Origin: an uncultured Oceanospirillales bacterium
GTDB lineage: Bacteria > Pseudomonadota > Gammaproteobacteria > Xanthomonadales > SZUA-36
Length of the DNA: 64,000 nucleotides
Direction: 5' to 3'
NCBI GenBank assembly: GCA_913055655.1
Contig: CAJXKA010000001.1
Location: forward strand, 930,842-994,841
Shown here: positions 1-8,717 of the stretch, piece by piece
Layout of the letters: every line of letters begins with the position of its first letter
Numbering within the stretch: position 1 is the first letter of the stretch
The notes under the pieces: model-generated
Told to the model about the DNA's origin: nothing
What the model saw: the letters and a program-made list of their open reading frames with translations, nothing else
Database searches by the model: none
Position numbers and translations under genes: made by a program

Positions 1-864
1 GGCATCGCCCTGTTCGACCCCTATTCGCAGGACGCCGAGACCGCGATCGCACATGCCCGGCAGGCCTGGCGCCAGGCCCGCGAAGACGGTGACTCGATGG
101 CGCGCTACCGGCCCGCGCGCGGCGAAATGACCAGCGAGGACCAGGAGAGCGCCTGGATCGAGCGCATCCGCTATGCGCTGGACAACGACGATTTCTTCAC
201 GGTCCAGCAGGAAATCATGCATCTCGAGGGTGATGGCGAAGCCCTGACGGAGAATCGCACCATCATGCACGAGGACACCGAGGACAGCGACCTCAATTAC
301 CAGCCCTCGGCTGAACGCAACGGCCTCGCCAGCCGGATCGACCGCCACATCCTGCCCGGGCTGCTGCGCGCAATCGCCGGCGGGAATGACCGCCAGGTGA
401 TTTCGATCAGCGGCAACTCGCTGCAGGACTTCAGTTTCCCAAGCTGGTTCCGCCGGCAACTGCAGGATTCCGGCGTGGCCGGTGAACGGGTTTTCCTGCA
501 ACTTGATGCCGCCATGGCCCAGGAACACCAGAAAGCGGCGCGCCGCCTGATGGAGGAACTGGCGACCACCGGCTGTGGCTTCAGCCTGGCCGGCATGGAT
601 GACAGCACCCGGAAACTGGCCCTGATCGGCGAACTGAACCCCACGCTTGTACGGCTCAACAACAGCCTGACCGACGACCTCGGCCAGTCAGCCGAGTCTG
701 TCGAAAAGATCCGCCGCGTGGTCAGCGAGGCGGCGAAGCACAGTTGCGCCGTGTACGTGAACAATGTGCGCAGTTCGTCCGACCTGGCACTGTTGTGGCA
801 GTGTGGCGTGAAACTGGTCGCCGGAGACTTCCTCGAGGGCAAGTCCAAGGTCATCGGGGCATAA
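1..864 (+). CDS. C-terminal part of a degenerate EAL-domain (GGDEF/EAL-like) signalling protein
   Basis: The reading frame is open from the first base, so the gene begins outside the window. The first ~30 residues resemble the end of a GGDEF domain. The rest matches the EAL TIM-barrel layout: an AERNGLASRIDRHIL helix typical of the stretch after the EAL motif, and a C-terminal CGVKLVAGDFLEG that corresponds to the usual GxxYxQGYxxx end. The signature E-A-L is absent: the equivalent position reads ENRTIMHED. The second catalytic loop (normally DDFGTG) reads LAGMDDST. It is therefore probably a non-catalytic c-di-GMP receptor or scaffold of the FimX kind, not a phosphodiesterase. Family placement is moderately sure; the role is inferred. 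Confidence 0.7.
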   Translation, partial: GIALFDPYSQDAETAIAHARQAWRQAREDGDSMARYRPARGEMTSEDQESAWIERIRYALDNDDFFTVQQEIMHLEGDGEALTENRTIMHEDTEDSDLNYQPSAERNGLASRIDRHILPGLLRAIAGGNDRQVISISGNSLQDFSFPSWFRRQLQDSGVAGERVFLQLDAAMAQEHQKAARRLMEELATTGCGFSLAGMDDSTRKLALIGELNPTLVRLNNSLTDDLGQSAESVEKIRRVVSEAAKHSCAVYVNNVRSSSDLALLWQCGVKLVAGDFLEGKSKVIGA

Positions 865-878
865 CCCAGCCCGCCGCG

Positions 879-1751
879 GTGCCCCTCACTCCCGTCATCG
901 GGCGGTTCGCGCCCTCTCCCACCGGTGAGTTACATTTTGGTTCGCTGGTCGCCGCGCTGGGCAGCGCCCTCAGTGCATGGTCACAGGGCGGCACCTGGCG
1001 GATACGTGTCGAAGACATCGACCCGCCCCGCGAAGTGGCGGGCAGCGCGGCGCGAATTCTTGCCGACCTCTCGCGATTCGGGCTGCAGGCGGACGGCCCC
1101 GTGCTGTACCAGTCGACCCGCCTGGAAGCGCACCACGCTGCCGTCGACCGACTTCTGCAGGAAGGCAAGGCCTTTCATTGCGGTTGCACACGCGCCGACC
1201 TGCCGGACAACGGTGTTTACCCCGGCACCTGTCGGGACGGCATTCCGGCGGGCCGGAAAGCCCGGACCGTGCGCGCCCGGGTGGATGCGCCGCCCGTTGG
1301 GTTTGTTGATCGCGTTCACGGCGCCTGCGAACAGCGCCTGACCGAGCAGTGCGGGGATTTCGTCATTCGCCGCGCGGACGGGCTCCCGGCCTACCAGCTG
1401 GCGGTGGTGGTGGACGACGCCTTCCAGGATGTCACCGAGGTCGTCCGCGGCGCCGACCTGCTCGATTCCACGGCCCGCCAGGTCCACCTGCAGCACTTGC
1501 TCGACTTGCCCACACCGGACTATATGCACCTGCCCCTGGTGGTCGATGCGGACGGCCGGAAACTGAGCAAGCAGGACGCCGATGACCCCGTCGCCACGCT
1601 TTCGCCATTGGCTGCGCTGGGGGCCGCGATGCGCGTTCTTGGCCAGCCGGTGCCGTCGCAGAACGATCTTTCCGGATTCCTCGACCTTGCCTGTCGGCAA
1701 TGGGACCCTGGCCGTGTTCCGGCCATCGCGAATGTGACGCCGTCGGACTAG
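879..1751 (+). CDS. gluQ: Glutamyl-Q tRNA(Asp) synthetase
   Basis: Activates glutamate and transfers it to queuosine in the anticodon of tRNA-Asp. It is a truncated GluRS-like catalytic core without an anticodon-binding domain. The class I signature appears as [14 protein letters not shown] near the N-terminus, and the KMSKS equivalent as RKLSKQ near residue 227. Zinc-type cysteines are visible in CGCTRADL and YPGTC. I chose the GTG start 15 bases after the upstream stop because it gives 290 residues, the usual family size. The frame is open much further upstream, but that extension overlaps the preceding gene and has no family similarity. It may be transcribed with the EAL-like gene. Family assignment is secure; the exact start is less sure. 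Confidence 0.93.
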   Translation: MPLTPVIGRFAPSPTGELHFGSLVAALGSALSAWSQGGTWRIRVEDIDPPREVAGSAARILADLSRFGLQADGPVLYQSTRLEAHHAAVDRLLQEGKAFHCGCTRADLPDNGVYPGTCRDGIPAGRKARTVRARVDAPPVGFVDRVHGACEQRLTEQCGDFVIRRADGLPAYQLAVVVDDAFQDVTEVVRGADLLDSTARQVHLQHLLDLPTPDYMHLPLVVDADGRKLSKQDADDPVATLSPLAALGAAMRVLGQPVPSQNDLSGFLDLACRQWDPGRVPAIANVTPSD

Positions 1752-1761
1752 GCGTTATACT
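1734..1761 (+). promoter_or_regulatory. Possible sigma-70 promoter for accA
   Basis: A TATACT hexamer (1756-1761) lies 16 bases after GTGACG (1734-1739), just upstream of accA and overlapping the gluQRS stop. The -10 matches five of six consensus positions and the -35 four of six. Inferred by eye only. Confidence 0.4.
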
Positions 1762-1789
1762 TCGCCCTGCGCCACTAACGACGACTTAC

Positions 1790-2746
1790 ATGAACCCGAA
1801 TTACCTCGATTTCGAACAGCCCATCGCGGAACTGCAGGAAAAGATCGACGAACTCCGGAACGTCGGCTCTGACAATGCGATCAACCTCGAAGAAGAAATA
1901 CAGCGCTTGCAGACCAAGATGCACCAGAAGGTCGAGGCGATCTTCAGCAACCTGGATCCCTGGCAGGTCTCGCAGCTCAGTCGTCATCCCCAGCGTCCCT
2001 ATACCCTGGATTACGTCGAGCTGATGTTCGACGAATTCCACGAGCTGCATGGCGACCGGGCGTTCGCGGACGACCACGCCATCGTCGGCGGCCTGGCGCG
2101 CTTCCGTGGCCGCGGCGTGATGCTGATCGGCCAGCAGAAAGGTCGCGACACCAAGGCCAAGGTGTTCCGCAATTTCGGCTCACCCCGCCCGGAAGGTTAC
2201 CGCAAGGCGCTGCGCCTTTTGCGGATGGCCGAGCGCTTCCGCCTGCCGGTGCTGACTTTTATCGATACCCAGGGGGCCTACCCCGGCGTCGGCGCGGAAG
2301 AACGCGGCCAGTCCGAGGCCATCGCACGCAACCTGGCGGTCATGTCGCACCTGGAAACCCCGATTATCTGCACCGTCATCGGCGAAGGCGGTTCCGGCGG
2401 TGCGCTGGCCATCGGCGTGGGCGACCGGGTCAATATGCTGCAGTACAGCACCTACTCCGTGATCTCCCCGGAAGGCTGTGCGTCGATCCTGTGGAAAGAT
2501 GCCGCCTACGCCGAGGAAGCGGCCGCCGCGCTGGGCATCACGTCCGATCGCCTGTCCGAGCTCGGATTGGTGGACGAGGTCATCGAGGAACCGCTGGGCG
2601 GCGCCCACAAGGACCCCGAGGCGGTCGCGAAGAACATCGGCGACACGCTGGAAAAACAGCTCGACGAGTTGACCGGGATGACCACCGACGCGCTGTTGGA
2701 ACGTCGCTACGAGCGACTGCTCTCCTACGGCCGTTACAAGGGTTAA
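1790..2746 (+). CDS. accA: Acetyl-CoA carboxylase carboxyltransferase subunit alpha
   Basis: With AccD it transfers the carboxyl group from biotin to acetyl-CoA to make malonyl-CoA, the first committed step of fatty-acid synthesis. The ATG at 1790 yields 318 residues, against 319 for E. coli AccA. The N-terminus [15 protein letters not shown] is the family's usual opening and is followed by the helical region. The crotonase-fold core carries [15 protein letters not shown] and a [18 protein letters not shown] segment typical of AccA. The gene ends with the usual helical tail. tilS follows after 9 bases, so the two are probably cotranscribed. The assignment is secure. Confidence 0.98.
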   Translation: MNPNYLDFEQPIAELQEKIDELRNVGSDNAINLEEEIQRLQTKMHQKVEAIFSNLDPWQVSQLSRHPQRPYTLDYVELMFDEFHELHGDRAFADDHAIVGGLARFRGRGVMLIGQQKGRDTKAKVFRNFGSPRPEGYRKALRLLRMAERFRLPVLTFIDTQGAYPGVGAEERGQSEAIARNLAVMSHLETPIICTVIGEGGSGGALAIGVGDRVNMLQYSTYSVISPEGCASILWKDAAYAEEAAAALGITSDRLSELGLVDEVIEEPLGGAHKDPEAVAKNIGDTLEKQLDELTGMTTDALLERRYERLLSYGRYKG

Positions 2747-2755
2747 TTTTCCATC

Positions 2756-4165
2756 GTGGCAGGTCGGCACACCCGGTTTGACGCCCGGTGGCTGTCGGCA
2801 CGCCTGCCTGAACCCGGTCCGTCTGGCCGTTACATTATCGCGCTGTCCGGCGGGGCGGATTCCTGTGCGCTGGCCGCCGCGGTGGCCGAGGTAGCGGCCG
2901 GCCGTCACGTCAGCGCCGTCGCGGTTCATGTCAATCATGGCGTGCACGCTGACGCCGATCGTTGGCAGGAACATTGTCGAGCGCTTTGCGAGCGTCTTGG
3001 CCTGGCCTTCGAGGCACACCGCGTCAACCCCGACCCGGACAGCCCGCTGGGCCCGGAAGCCGAGTGGCGACGTTGCCGTTACGGCGTTTTCGAGACGGTA
3101 CTGGCGCCGGGCGATATCCTGCTGACCGCTCATCACCGGCAGGACCAGGCAGAGACCGTGCTGATGCACCTGGCGCGCGGCAGCGGACCGGACGGGTTGT
3201 CCGGCATTCCCCGCGAACGCCCCCTGGGCGCGGGTCGCATCTGCAGGCCGTTGCTGGAAGTTGAGCCGGAATCGCTGAAGGCGTATTGCAGCGAGCGCGG
3301 TATCGACTGGATCAGCGATCCCTCCAATCTCGACCCCGCGCTGGACCGCGGCTACCTGCGCAGCGCGGTGTTACCCAGCCTGCGCGAACGCTGGCCGGGT
3401 ATCGACGCGACGCTGGGCGATGTCGCGCGACTGCAGGCCGAAGCGGTCGAGGTGCTGCATCACGTGGCCGGTGCCGACCTGCAAAGCCTTGCGCATGATG
3501 GCCATGTCCTGGCCCTTGGCCCGGTCCTTCGGCAACCCGCCGCGGTGCTGCCACTGGTGATTCGCGAATGGGTTCGTGGCCGGGCGCTGCCGCCCATTCC
3601 CCGCAGCCGCTTACAGGCGTTTTGCGAACAACTCAACGATGCGCGCGATGACAGTCATGCGACACTCGCCTGGGCGGGTCACGCCTTGCGACGATACCGG
3701 GATGCACTCTGGTTGACCGGGCGGGATATACCCCAACCCACGGGCACGATGCGCTGGCCGACCGCCGACTGTCTCGACCTTGGCGCCGGTGTCGGCACGC
3801 TGTCCGCTGGTACCCGTGTCAAAGACGATGAATGGACACCACTGGAAGTCCGATTCCGGCGCGGCGGTGAGCGCTTTGACCCCGGTGCCGGCCGTCCGCG
3901 CCGGCCGGTAAAGGACCTGCTGCGCGAGGCCGGTATTCCACCCTGGTACCGGGATCTCGTCCCGCTGGTCAGCGATGCCGACGGCATTGTCGCGCTGGGT
4001 GATCTGCAGCTGTCGGAACGCTTTCAGCATCGGCTCGAGCGCCTTGGTGGACGCCTCCGCTGGGCCCCGGCGGATCCACTGCTCGCGGCCGTCCGGAATC
4101 GCTTGAATCCACCCCGTCGCTGGGGTAGTGTCCCTGCGCCTTCGCGAGGATCCGATCATGCCTGA
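2756..4165 (+). CDS. tilS: tRNA(Ile)-lysidine synthase
   Basis: Attaches lysine to C34 of the CAU anticodon of tRNA-Ile2 using ATP, switching its charging from methionine to isoleucine. The N-terminal PP-loop ATPase motif SGGADS is near residue 31, and HHRQDQAETVLMHLARG is the conserved TilS segment further on. The C-terminal TilS domain is seen in the RFRRGGERF and VKDLLREAGIPPWYRDLVPLV segments. Length is 469 residues, somewhat longer than the E. coli enzyme (432). The start is a GTG with no clear ribosome-binding site, so the N-terminus is uncertain. The accA-tilS order is common in gammaproteobacteria. Its 3' end overlaps the first 8 bases of xseB in another frame. Confidence 0.95.
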   Translation: MAGRHTRFDARWLSARLPEPGPSGRYIIALSGGADSCALAAAVAEVAAGRHVSAVAVHVNHGVHADADRWQEHCRALCERLGLAFEAHRVNPDPDSPLGPEAEWRRCRYGVFETVLAPGDILLTAHHRQDQAETVLMHLARGSGPDGLSGIPRERPLGAGRICRPLLEVEPESLKAYCSERGIDWISDPSNLDPALDRGYLRSAVLPSLRERWPGIDATLGDVARLQAEAVEVLHHVAGADLQSLAHDGHVLALGPVLRQPAAVLPLVIREWVRGRALPPIPRSRLQAFCEQLNDARDDSHATLAWAGHALRRYRDALWLTGRDIPQPTGTMRWPTADCLDLGAGVGTLSAGTRVKDDEWTPLEVRFRRGGERFDPGAGRPRRPVKDLLREAGIPPWYRDLVPLVSDADGIVALGDLQLSERFQHRLERLGGRLRWAPADPLLAAVRNRLNPPRRWGSVPAPSRGSDHA

Positions 4166-4397
4166 AAAATCGCCCGACACCCCTGATTTCGAACAGGCGC
4201 TGGCCGAACTGGAATCACTGGTGCAGAAACTTGAATCCGGGGAGCTCACCCTTGACCAGTCTTTGAGCGAGTTCCGCAAGGGCGTGGAGCTGACACGCCG
4301 GTGCCAGGCCGTGCTCGACAAGGCCCAGCTGACCGTGGAACAGCTGCTCGACATCGATGATGAATCTTCCGCAAGTGACTTCGATCCTGAAGACTGA
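4158..4397 (+). CDS. xseB: Exodeoxyribonuclease VII small subunit
   Basis: Small helical subunit of ExoVII, which partners several copies of itself with XseA to degrade single-stranded DNA. The 79 residues match the family length (80 in E. coli). The core FEQALAELESLVQKLESGEL followed by LDQSLSEFRKGVELTRRCQ is the XseB signature, and the tail is acidic. I prefer the ATG at 4158 over an upstream GTG at 4128 because the extra ten residues are not family-like. The start overlaps the tilS end by 8 bases, and ispA starts 1 base after the stop. This xseB-ispA-dxs order is classical in gammaproteobacteria. Confidence 0.95.
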   Translation: MPEKSPDTPDFEQALAELESLVQKLESGELTLDQSLSEFRKGVELTRRCQAVLDKAQLTVEQLLDIDDESSASDFDPED

Positions 4398-4398
4398 C

Positions 4399-5307
4399 AT
4401 GGCTGCGGTGGCTGACGTGTCTGCAGTACCGGCGCTGACCGAACAATGGCGCGACCGTTTCGAAGCCGAGCTGGACCGGCGACTCTGTCACGCCGACGGC
4501 GCCCCGGGAAGGCTGAACGAGGCCATGCGTTACTCGGCGCTGGCGGGCGGAAAACGCATGCGCCCGCTGCTGGTTTATGCCGCGGGTGAAGCGCTGCAGG
4601 TGCCGGCCGATGAGCTGGATGGCCTGGCGGTCGCCATTGAACTCATTCACGCCTATTCGCTGATCCACGACGACCTGCCGGCCATGGATGATGACGACCT
4701 GCGCCGCGGTCGCCCCACCAATCACACGGTGTACGGGGAAGCAACGGCGATCCTGGCCGGCGACGCGCTCCAGGCGCTGGCATTCGAGGTGTTGGCCGAT
4801 GACGCCGCACTGGGCGCCAGGCCTGCGGCCCAGGCACGGGTGATCGCGGCCGTTGCGCACGCCTGTGGCGCCGCCGGCATGGCCGGTGGCCAGATGCTTG
4901 ACCTGGACGCCATCGACCAGGCCGTCAACGCCGGCGAGCTGGAAACCATGCACCGGCTGAAGACGGGCGCCCTGATCCGCGTTTGCGCGACCGCCCCGGG
5001 CCTGTACGCGGGCGCGGCGGCCGACCAGGTGAACGCGTTAGACCTGTACGGCGACCGGGTCGGCCTGGCCTTCCAGATCCATGACGATATCCTGGATGTG
5101 ACGGCCAGCAGCCAGCAGACCGGCAAACCGGCCCGTGGCGACGCCGCGCGAAATAAGCCTGCCTTCCCGTCGGTCCTCGGGCTGGAGCGCTCGCGCGCAC
5201 GTGCCGATGCGCTCATCGAAGAGGCCATCGGCGCATTAGGGCAATTTTCGGGCAATGTTGCGCCACTGGCCTGGCTGGCGGGTTACGCGATACGCCGCGA
5301 GGGGTAA
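4399..5307 (+). CDS. ispA: Polyprenyl (farnesyl/geranyl) diphosphate synthase
   Basis: Condenses IPP with DMAPP and GPP to make farnesyl diphosphate for quinones, undecaprenyl phosphate and haem A/O side chains. The first Asp-rich motif is in HDDLPAMDDDDLRRG (about residue 91) and the second in HDDILDVT (about residue 230). With the ATG at 4399 the protein is 302 residues (E. coli 299). A double ATG at 4357 is in frame, but that start would overlap xseB by about 40 bases. It precedes dxs, so precursor supply and elongation are encoded together. FPP made here is also the substrate for CtaB, encoded at 37411-38289. Confidence 0.96.
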   Translation: MAAVADVSAVPALTEQWRDRFEAELDRRLCHADGAPGRLNEAMRYSALAGGKRMRPLLVYAAGEALQVPADELDGLAVAIELIHAYSLIHDDLPAMDDDDLRRGRPTNHTVYGEATAILAGDALQALAFEVLADDAALGARPAAQARVIAAVAHACGAAGMAGGQMLDLDAIDQAVNAGELETMHRLKTGALIRVCATAPGLYAGAAADQVNALDLYGDRVGLAFQIHDDILDVTASSQQTGKPARGDAARNKPAFPSVLGLERSRARADALIEEAIGALGQFSGNVAPLAWLAGYAIRREG

Positions 5308-5319
5308 AATAGGCCCGCT

Positions 5320-7260
5320 ATGTCCACCCAGTATCCATTACTCGACCAGGTCGAAGTTCCTTCCGACCTGCGTCAACTCGACGAATCGCAACTGCCCGAA
5401 TTTGCACGGGAGCTGCGCGAGTACCTGATTGACTCGGTGTCCAGCGCGGGTGGCCACTTCGGCGCCGGCCTCGGCTGCATCGAGCTGACCGTCGCCCTGC
5501 ACTACCTTTACCACACGCCGGATGACCGGATCGTCTGGGATGTCGGCCACCAGGCCTACCCGCACAAGATCCTGACCGGCCGCAAGCGCGACATCACCAG
5601 CATCAAGAAAAAGGATGGCCTGGCGCCCTTCCCCAAGCGCGGCGAGAGCGAGTACGACACCTTCGGGGTCGGCCATTCGTCCACGTCGGTGAGCGCGGCG
5701 CTGGGAATGGCGCTGGCCGCCGAGCGCCTGGGCCAGGACCGTCGCGTTGTGGCCGTCATCGGCGATGGTGGCATGACCGCCGGCATGGCGTTCGAGGCGC
5801 TTAACCACGGTGGCGATATCGACCCCAACCTGCTGGTGGTGCTGAACGAGAACCAGATGTCGATCTCGCCGAATGTCGGCGCGATGACGAAGATGCTGGG
5901 GCGCCTGATGAGTGGCCCCACCGTGACCGGCATCCGCGAGCGCGGCAAGCGCATGATGCGCAAGGGCTCGCCCGCCTGGCGGTTCATGAGCCGCTGGGAG
6001 GAACACGTCAAGGGCATGGTAATGCCCAGCACGCTGTTCGAGGAACTGGGGTTCAACTACCTGGGCCCCATCGACGGACACGACCTGCCGACCCTGCTGC
6101 GCGCCATCCGCACCGCGCAATCACTGGACGGGCCGCACCTGCTGCACATCATCACGGCGAAAGGCAAGGGTTACGCCCCCGCCGAGGCGGACCCGGTGAA
6201 GTACCACGCGGTCAGCCCCTTCGACCGTGACGCCGGCGTGGTGTCGAAACCGAAGCCCGTGAAGGCGGCGCCCACCTACACCGAGGTGTTCGGCCGCTGG
6301 CTTTGCGACACCGCGGACGGCGACCGTCGCCTGCTGGCCATTACGCCCGCGATGCGCGAAGGCTCTGGAATGGTGGAATTCCACGAACGTTTTCCCGAAC
6401 AGTATTTCGATGTCGGCATCGCCGAGCAGCACGCGGTGACGCTGGCTGCCGGCATGGCCTGCGAGGGCGCGCACCCGGTGGTGGCAATCTACAGCACCTT
6501 CCTGCAACGGGCCTATGACCAGCTGCTGCATGATGTTGCCCTGCAGAACCTGCCGGTACTGTTCGCCATTGATCGCGCGGGCCTGGTCGGGCCGGATGGC
6601 CCCACCCACGCCGGCAGCTTCGACTACAGCTACCTGCGTTGCGTGCCGAACATGGTGATCATGGCCCCGGCCGACGAAAACGAGTGCCGGCAGATGCTGC
6701 GTACCGGTTATGAATTCGAAGGCCCCACCGCCGTGCGTTATCCACGTGGCAAGGGTCCCGGCGTCGAGGTCGATCCTGCCGCGCCGGCCCTGCCGATTGG
6801 TCGGGGCAAGGTAGTCCGTGAAGGCCATCGCGTCGCGATTCTCGCCTTCGGCGCCATGGTGCACGCCGCCCTGCATGCGGCAGAGTCACTGGATGCGACG
6901 CTGGTGAATATGCGATTCGTCAAGCCGCTCGATGTTGACCTGGTGAAATCGCTCGCGGCCACCCATGACCTGCTGGTCACGGTGGAGGAGAATGCCGTGC
7001 TGGGCGGCGCCGGCAGCGGTGTCAACGAGGCGCTCGCCGCCGAGGATATCCAGGCACACGTGCTGAACCTGGGCCTGCCCGATACCTACCTGGAGCACGG
7101 CAGCCGGGAAGAATGTCTCGAAGACGCCGGCCTGCATGCCGAAGGCATCCTCGACAGCATCGAGGCACGGCTACGGGGCGCCTCCGGGCCCGGACGCGCG
7201 GTCAGGCTGGCCGCCGGCGCGCCTCCCCTGGCGGGAAAACACGGCGAAACGTCAGGTTGA
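5320..7260 (+). CDS. dxs: 1-deoxy-D-xylulose-5-phosphate synthase
   Basis: Thiamine-diphosphate enzyme that joins pyruvate and glyceraldehyde-3-phosphate in the first step of the MEP isoprenoid pathway, and also feeds thiamine and pyridoxal synthesis. Seen in order: a [15 protein letters not shown]is motif, the ThDP-binding [18 protein letters not shown] (about residue 150), the catalytic Glu in [13 protein letters not shown] (about residue 369), and the transketolase-type [15 protein letters not shown]. Length is 646 residues against 620 in E. coli, the excess being a C-terminal tail. The tail's last 59 bases overlap the convergent AlkB-like gene on the other strand. Twelve bases separate it from ispA. 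Confidence 0.97.
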   Translation: MSTQYPLLDQVEVPSDLRQLDESQLPEFARELREYLIDSVSSAGGHFGAGLGCIELTVALHYLYHTPDDRIVWDVGHQAYPHKILTGRKRDITSIKKKDGLAPFPKRGESEYDTFGVGHSSTSVSAALGMALAAERLGQDRRVVAVIGDGGMTAGMAFEALNHGGDIDPNLLVVLNENQMSISPNVGAMTKMLGRLMSGPTVTGIRERGKRMMRKGSPAWRFMSRWEEHVKGMVMPSTLFEELGFNYLGPIDGHDLPTLLRAIRTAQSLDGPHLLHIITAKGKGYAPAEADPVKYHAVSPFDRDAGVVSKPKPVKAAPTYTEVFGRWLCDTADGDRRLLAITPAMREGSGMVEFHERFPEQYFDVGIAEQHAVTLAAGMACEGAHPVVAIYSTFLQRAYDQLLHDVALQNLPVLFAIDRAGLVGPDGPTHAGSFDYSYLRCVPNMVIMAPADENECRQMLRTGYEFEGPTAVRYPRGKGPGVEVDPAAPALPIGRGKVVREGHRVAILAFGAMVHAALHAAESLDATLVNMRFVKPLDVDLVKSLAATHDLLVTVEENAVLGGAGSGVNEALAAEDIQAHVLNLGLPDTYLEHGSREECLEDAGLHAEGILDSIEARLRGASGPGRAVRLAAGAPPLAGKHGETSG

Positions 7261-7807
7261 TCCTGGGCGCGACCGCGCGCCGGGTTTTCGGAATGGCGTG
7301 CTGGTAGTCGCGCTGGCTTGAAGCTGACATCAGCACCAGGCTCCCGTGCGCCAGCGTGAGGGCCGTCGATGAGCCGCCACCGCGTGGGCGGATGCGCATT
7401 ACCCGTTCGCCACCCAGGCTGATCGATGCAATAGCCGGGTGCGGGCCAAGTTCCGGTTCGTCGTCGGCGTGCCAACCCATGGAATCCTGGCCGTCACGAT
7501 AGCCATTCAGTAATACCGCGTTGAAGTGCAGCCCCAACTTCACCTGCAGAGTCTTCCGGAGGTGCTCGATGTCATCAGGAAACGGACAAGGCTCCAGCAC
7601 CAGGCCGCTGTACGCGTAGCGCACGCCCGGGTCCGCGAACCAGGCGGTCAGGCGCGGCTGTGGCACAGGTTTTCCGAACAGCTGGATGGATTCCTGGCGC
7701 CAATCAATGTCGCGCCACAACGCTTCGAGCAATGCGTCGGCCCTTGCCGGCGGCAGGAAGTCGGGGTGATAGTCGAACCCGGGCGGTTCAGTCGTCAGAC
7801 TCGCCAT
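7202..7807 (-). CDS. AlkB-like 2-oxoglutarate/Fe(II) dioxygenase
   Basis: Probable oxidative demethylase of alkylated nucleic-acid bases. It carries the iron-binding HxD in [10 protein letters not shown] (about residue 112), the distal His in YQHAIPK (about residue 167) and the 2-oxoglutarate-binding Arg in RINLTFR. The [14 protein letters not shown] block is typical of AlkB2/AlkB3-like bacterial proteins (about 200 residues). I chose the ATG at 7807 (201 residues), since the longer frame reads through a Cys-rich stretch that is antisense-like and buried in uspA. The start overlaps the end of uspA by 20 bases and the 3' end overlaps dxs by 59 bases. Substrate unknown. Confidence 0.88.
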   Translation of the reverse strand: MASLTTEPPGFDYHPDFLPPARADALLEALWRDIDWRQESIQLFGKPVPQPRLTAWFADPGVRYAYSGLVLEPCPFPDDIEHLRKTLQVKLGLHFNAVLLNGYRDGQDSMGWHADDEPELGPHPAIASISLGGERVMRIRPRGGGSSTALTLAHGSLVLMSASSQRDYQHAIPKTRRAVAPRINLTFRRVFPPGEARRRPA

Positions 7808-8246
7808 GAATCCGCACGGCGAGCACATCCCGCCCGACGCCATGCAGGACAGAGTTTGCAGTTGAGCCGAGCAGCAACTGCACGCCCTTTTGCCCGTGTG
7901 TGCCAATCACGATCAGGTCGGCGCCCAGTTCCTCGGCCACCGTCCTGATCTCGTGCGCGGGCGAACCGTAACGAAAATGCGTGTTACCGTCCGACAGCCC
8001 AAAGCGTTTCGCCCAGTCATCCAGCCGCTTTTGCAACTCCTCGCGGAGCTTTTCCTCGGCCTCGTCCATGCCCGGAAACACCGGGCCGAAGGGCACCACC
8101 CCCAGGTAGACAGAATCCATCGGCTCCTGAACGTGCACCAGGTGCACGGCCGCGTCTTCGGCCCCTGCCGCCTTGGCCCGGGCGATCACCTGCGCGGACT
8201 CTTCGCTGAGATCAACAGCCGCCAGAACCGTTTTGTACTCACTCAT
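7788..8246 (-). CDS. Universal stress protein, UspA family
   Basis: Cytoplasmic alpha/beta protein of 152 residues with a single Usp domain. The N-terminus KTVLAAVDLSEES is the first Usp strand and loop. The C-terminal nucleotide/phosphate loop IGTHGQKGVQLLLGSTANSVLHG is close to the ATP-binding consensus, with eight residues between its second and third glycines as in UspA-like members. It lies between the exported RidA-like gene (15 bases upstream) and the AlkB-like gene (overlapping), suggesting a short stress-related operon. The molecular role of Usp proteins is generally unclear, so only the family is claimed. Confidence 0.94.
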   Translation of the reverse strand: MSEYKTVLAAVDLSEESAQVIARAKAAGAEDAAVHLVHVQEPMDSVYLGVVPFGPVFPGMDEAEEKLREELQKRLDDWAKRFGLSDGNTHFRYGSPAHEIRTVAEELGADLIVIGTHGQKGVQLLLGSTANSVLHGVGRDVLAVRIHGESDD

Positions 8247-8261
8247 GTCCTTACCCCTGTC

Positions 8262-8702
8262 TCACTCGAGTGCCGCGATACATTCGATCTCAACACGTGC
8301 GTCCAGGGCCAGGCCGCTGGCGCCCAGTGCGCTCCGCGCCGGCGGGTTGTCGGGGAAAAATGTCATGTAGACCTCGTTCATCGCGCCCCACTCGGCCATG
8401 TCGGCCAGGAACACGGTGCACTTGACCATGCGATCCATGGAACCGCCGTATTTCTCCACCGCCGTCTTGATATGGTTCATCGTCTGCCGGGTCTCAGGCT
8501 GGATACCACCCTCGACCAGCTTCATCGTGCCGGCGACGTTGCCGATCTTGCCGGACAGGAACAACAGGTCGCCCACCCGCACGGCATCAGAGAATGGCAG
8601 CGGTTGTTCGGACGGGATCGGGAAGTACTCCAGTTCGTCGGCATGCGCGAAAACGGAAGTCATAATTAACATTATAAATGCCATATATCTAAATGTTTTC
8701 AC
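8262..8702 (-). CDS. Exported RidA-family (YjgF/UK114) protein
   Basis: RidA proteins usually act in the cytoplasm, hydrolysing reactive enamines and imines made by PLP enzymes. This 146-residue member begins with a signal-peptide-like stretch (MKTFRYMAFIMLIMTSVFAHA, with probable cleavage after AHA), so it should be periplasmic. The fold is supported by GDLLFLSGKIG, ETRQTMNHIK and the C-terminal PARSALGASGLALDARVEIE, which contains the conserved Arg of the active site. The first ~20 codons are conspicuously AT-rich compared with the rest of the gene. It starts 15 bases after the GMC dehydrogenase stop, so it is likely cotranscribed with that exported enzyme. Confidence 0.88.
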   Translation of the reverse strand: MKTFRYMAFIMLIMTSVFAHADELEYFPIPSEQPLPFSDAVRVGDLLFLSGKIGNVAGTMKLVEGGIQPETRQTMNHIKTAVEKYGGSMDRMVKCTVFLADMAEWGAMNEVYMTFFPDNPPARSALGASGLALDARVEIECIAALE

Positions 8703-8717
8703 TTAATTTCTCCAAGT

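Noticed and set aside
2180..3169. Long minus-strand frame opposite accA and tilS
   Set aside because: Both sense genes carry full family motifs; the antisense translation has none.
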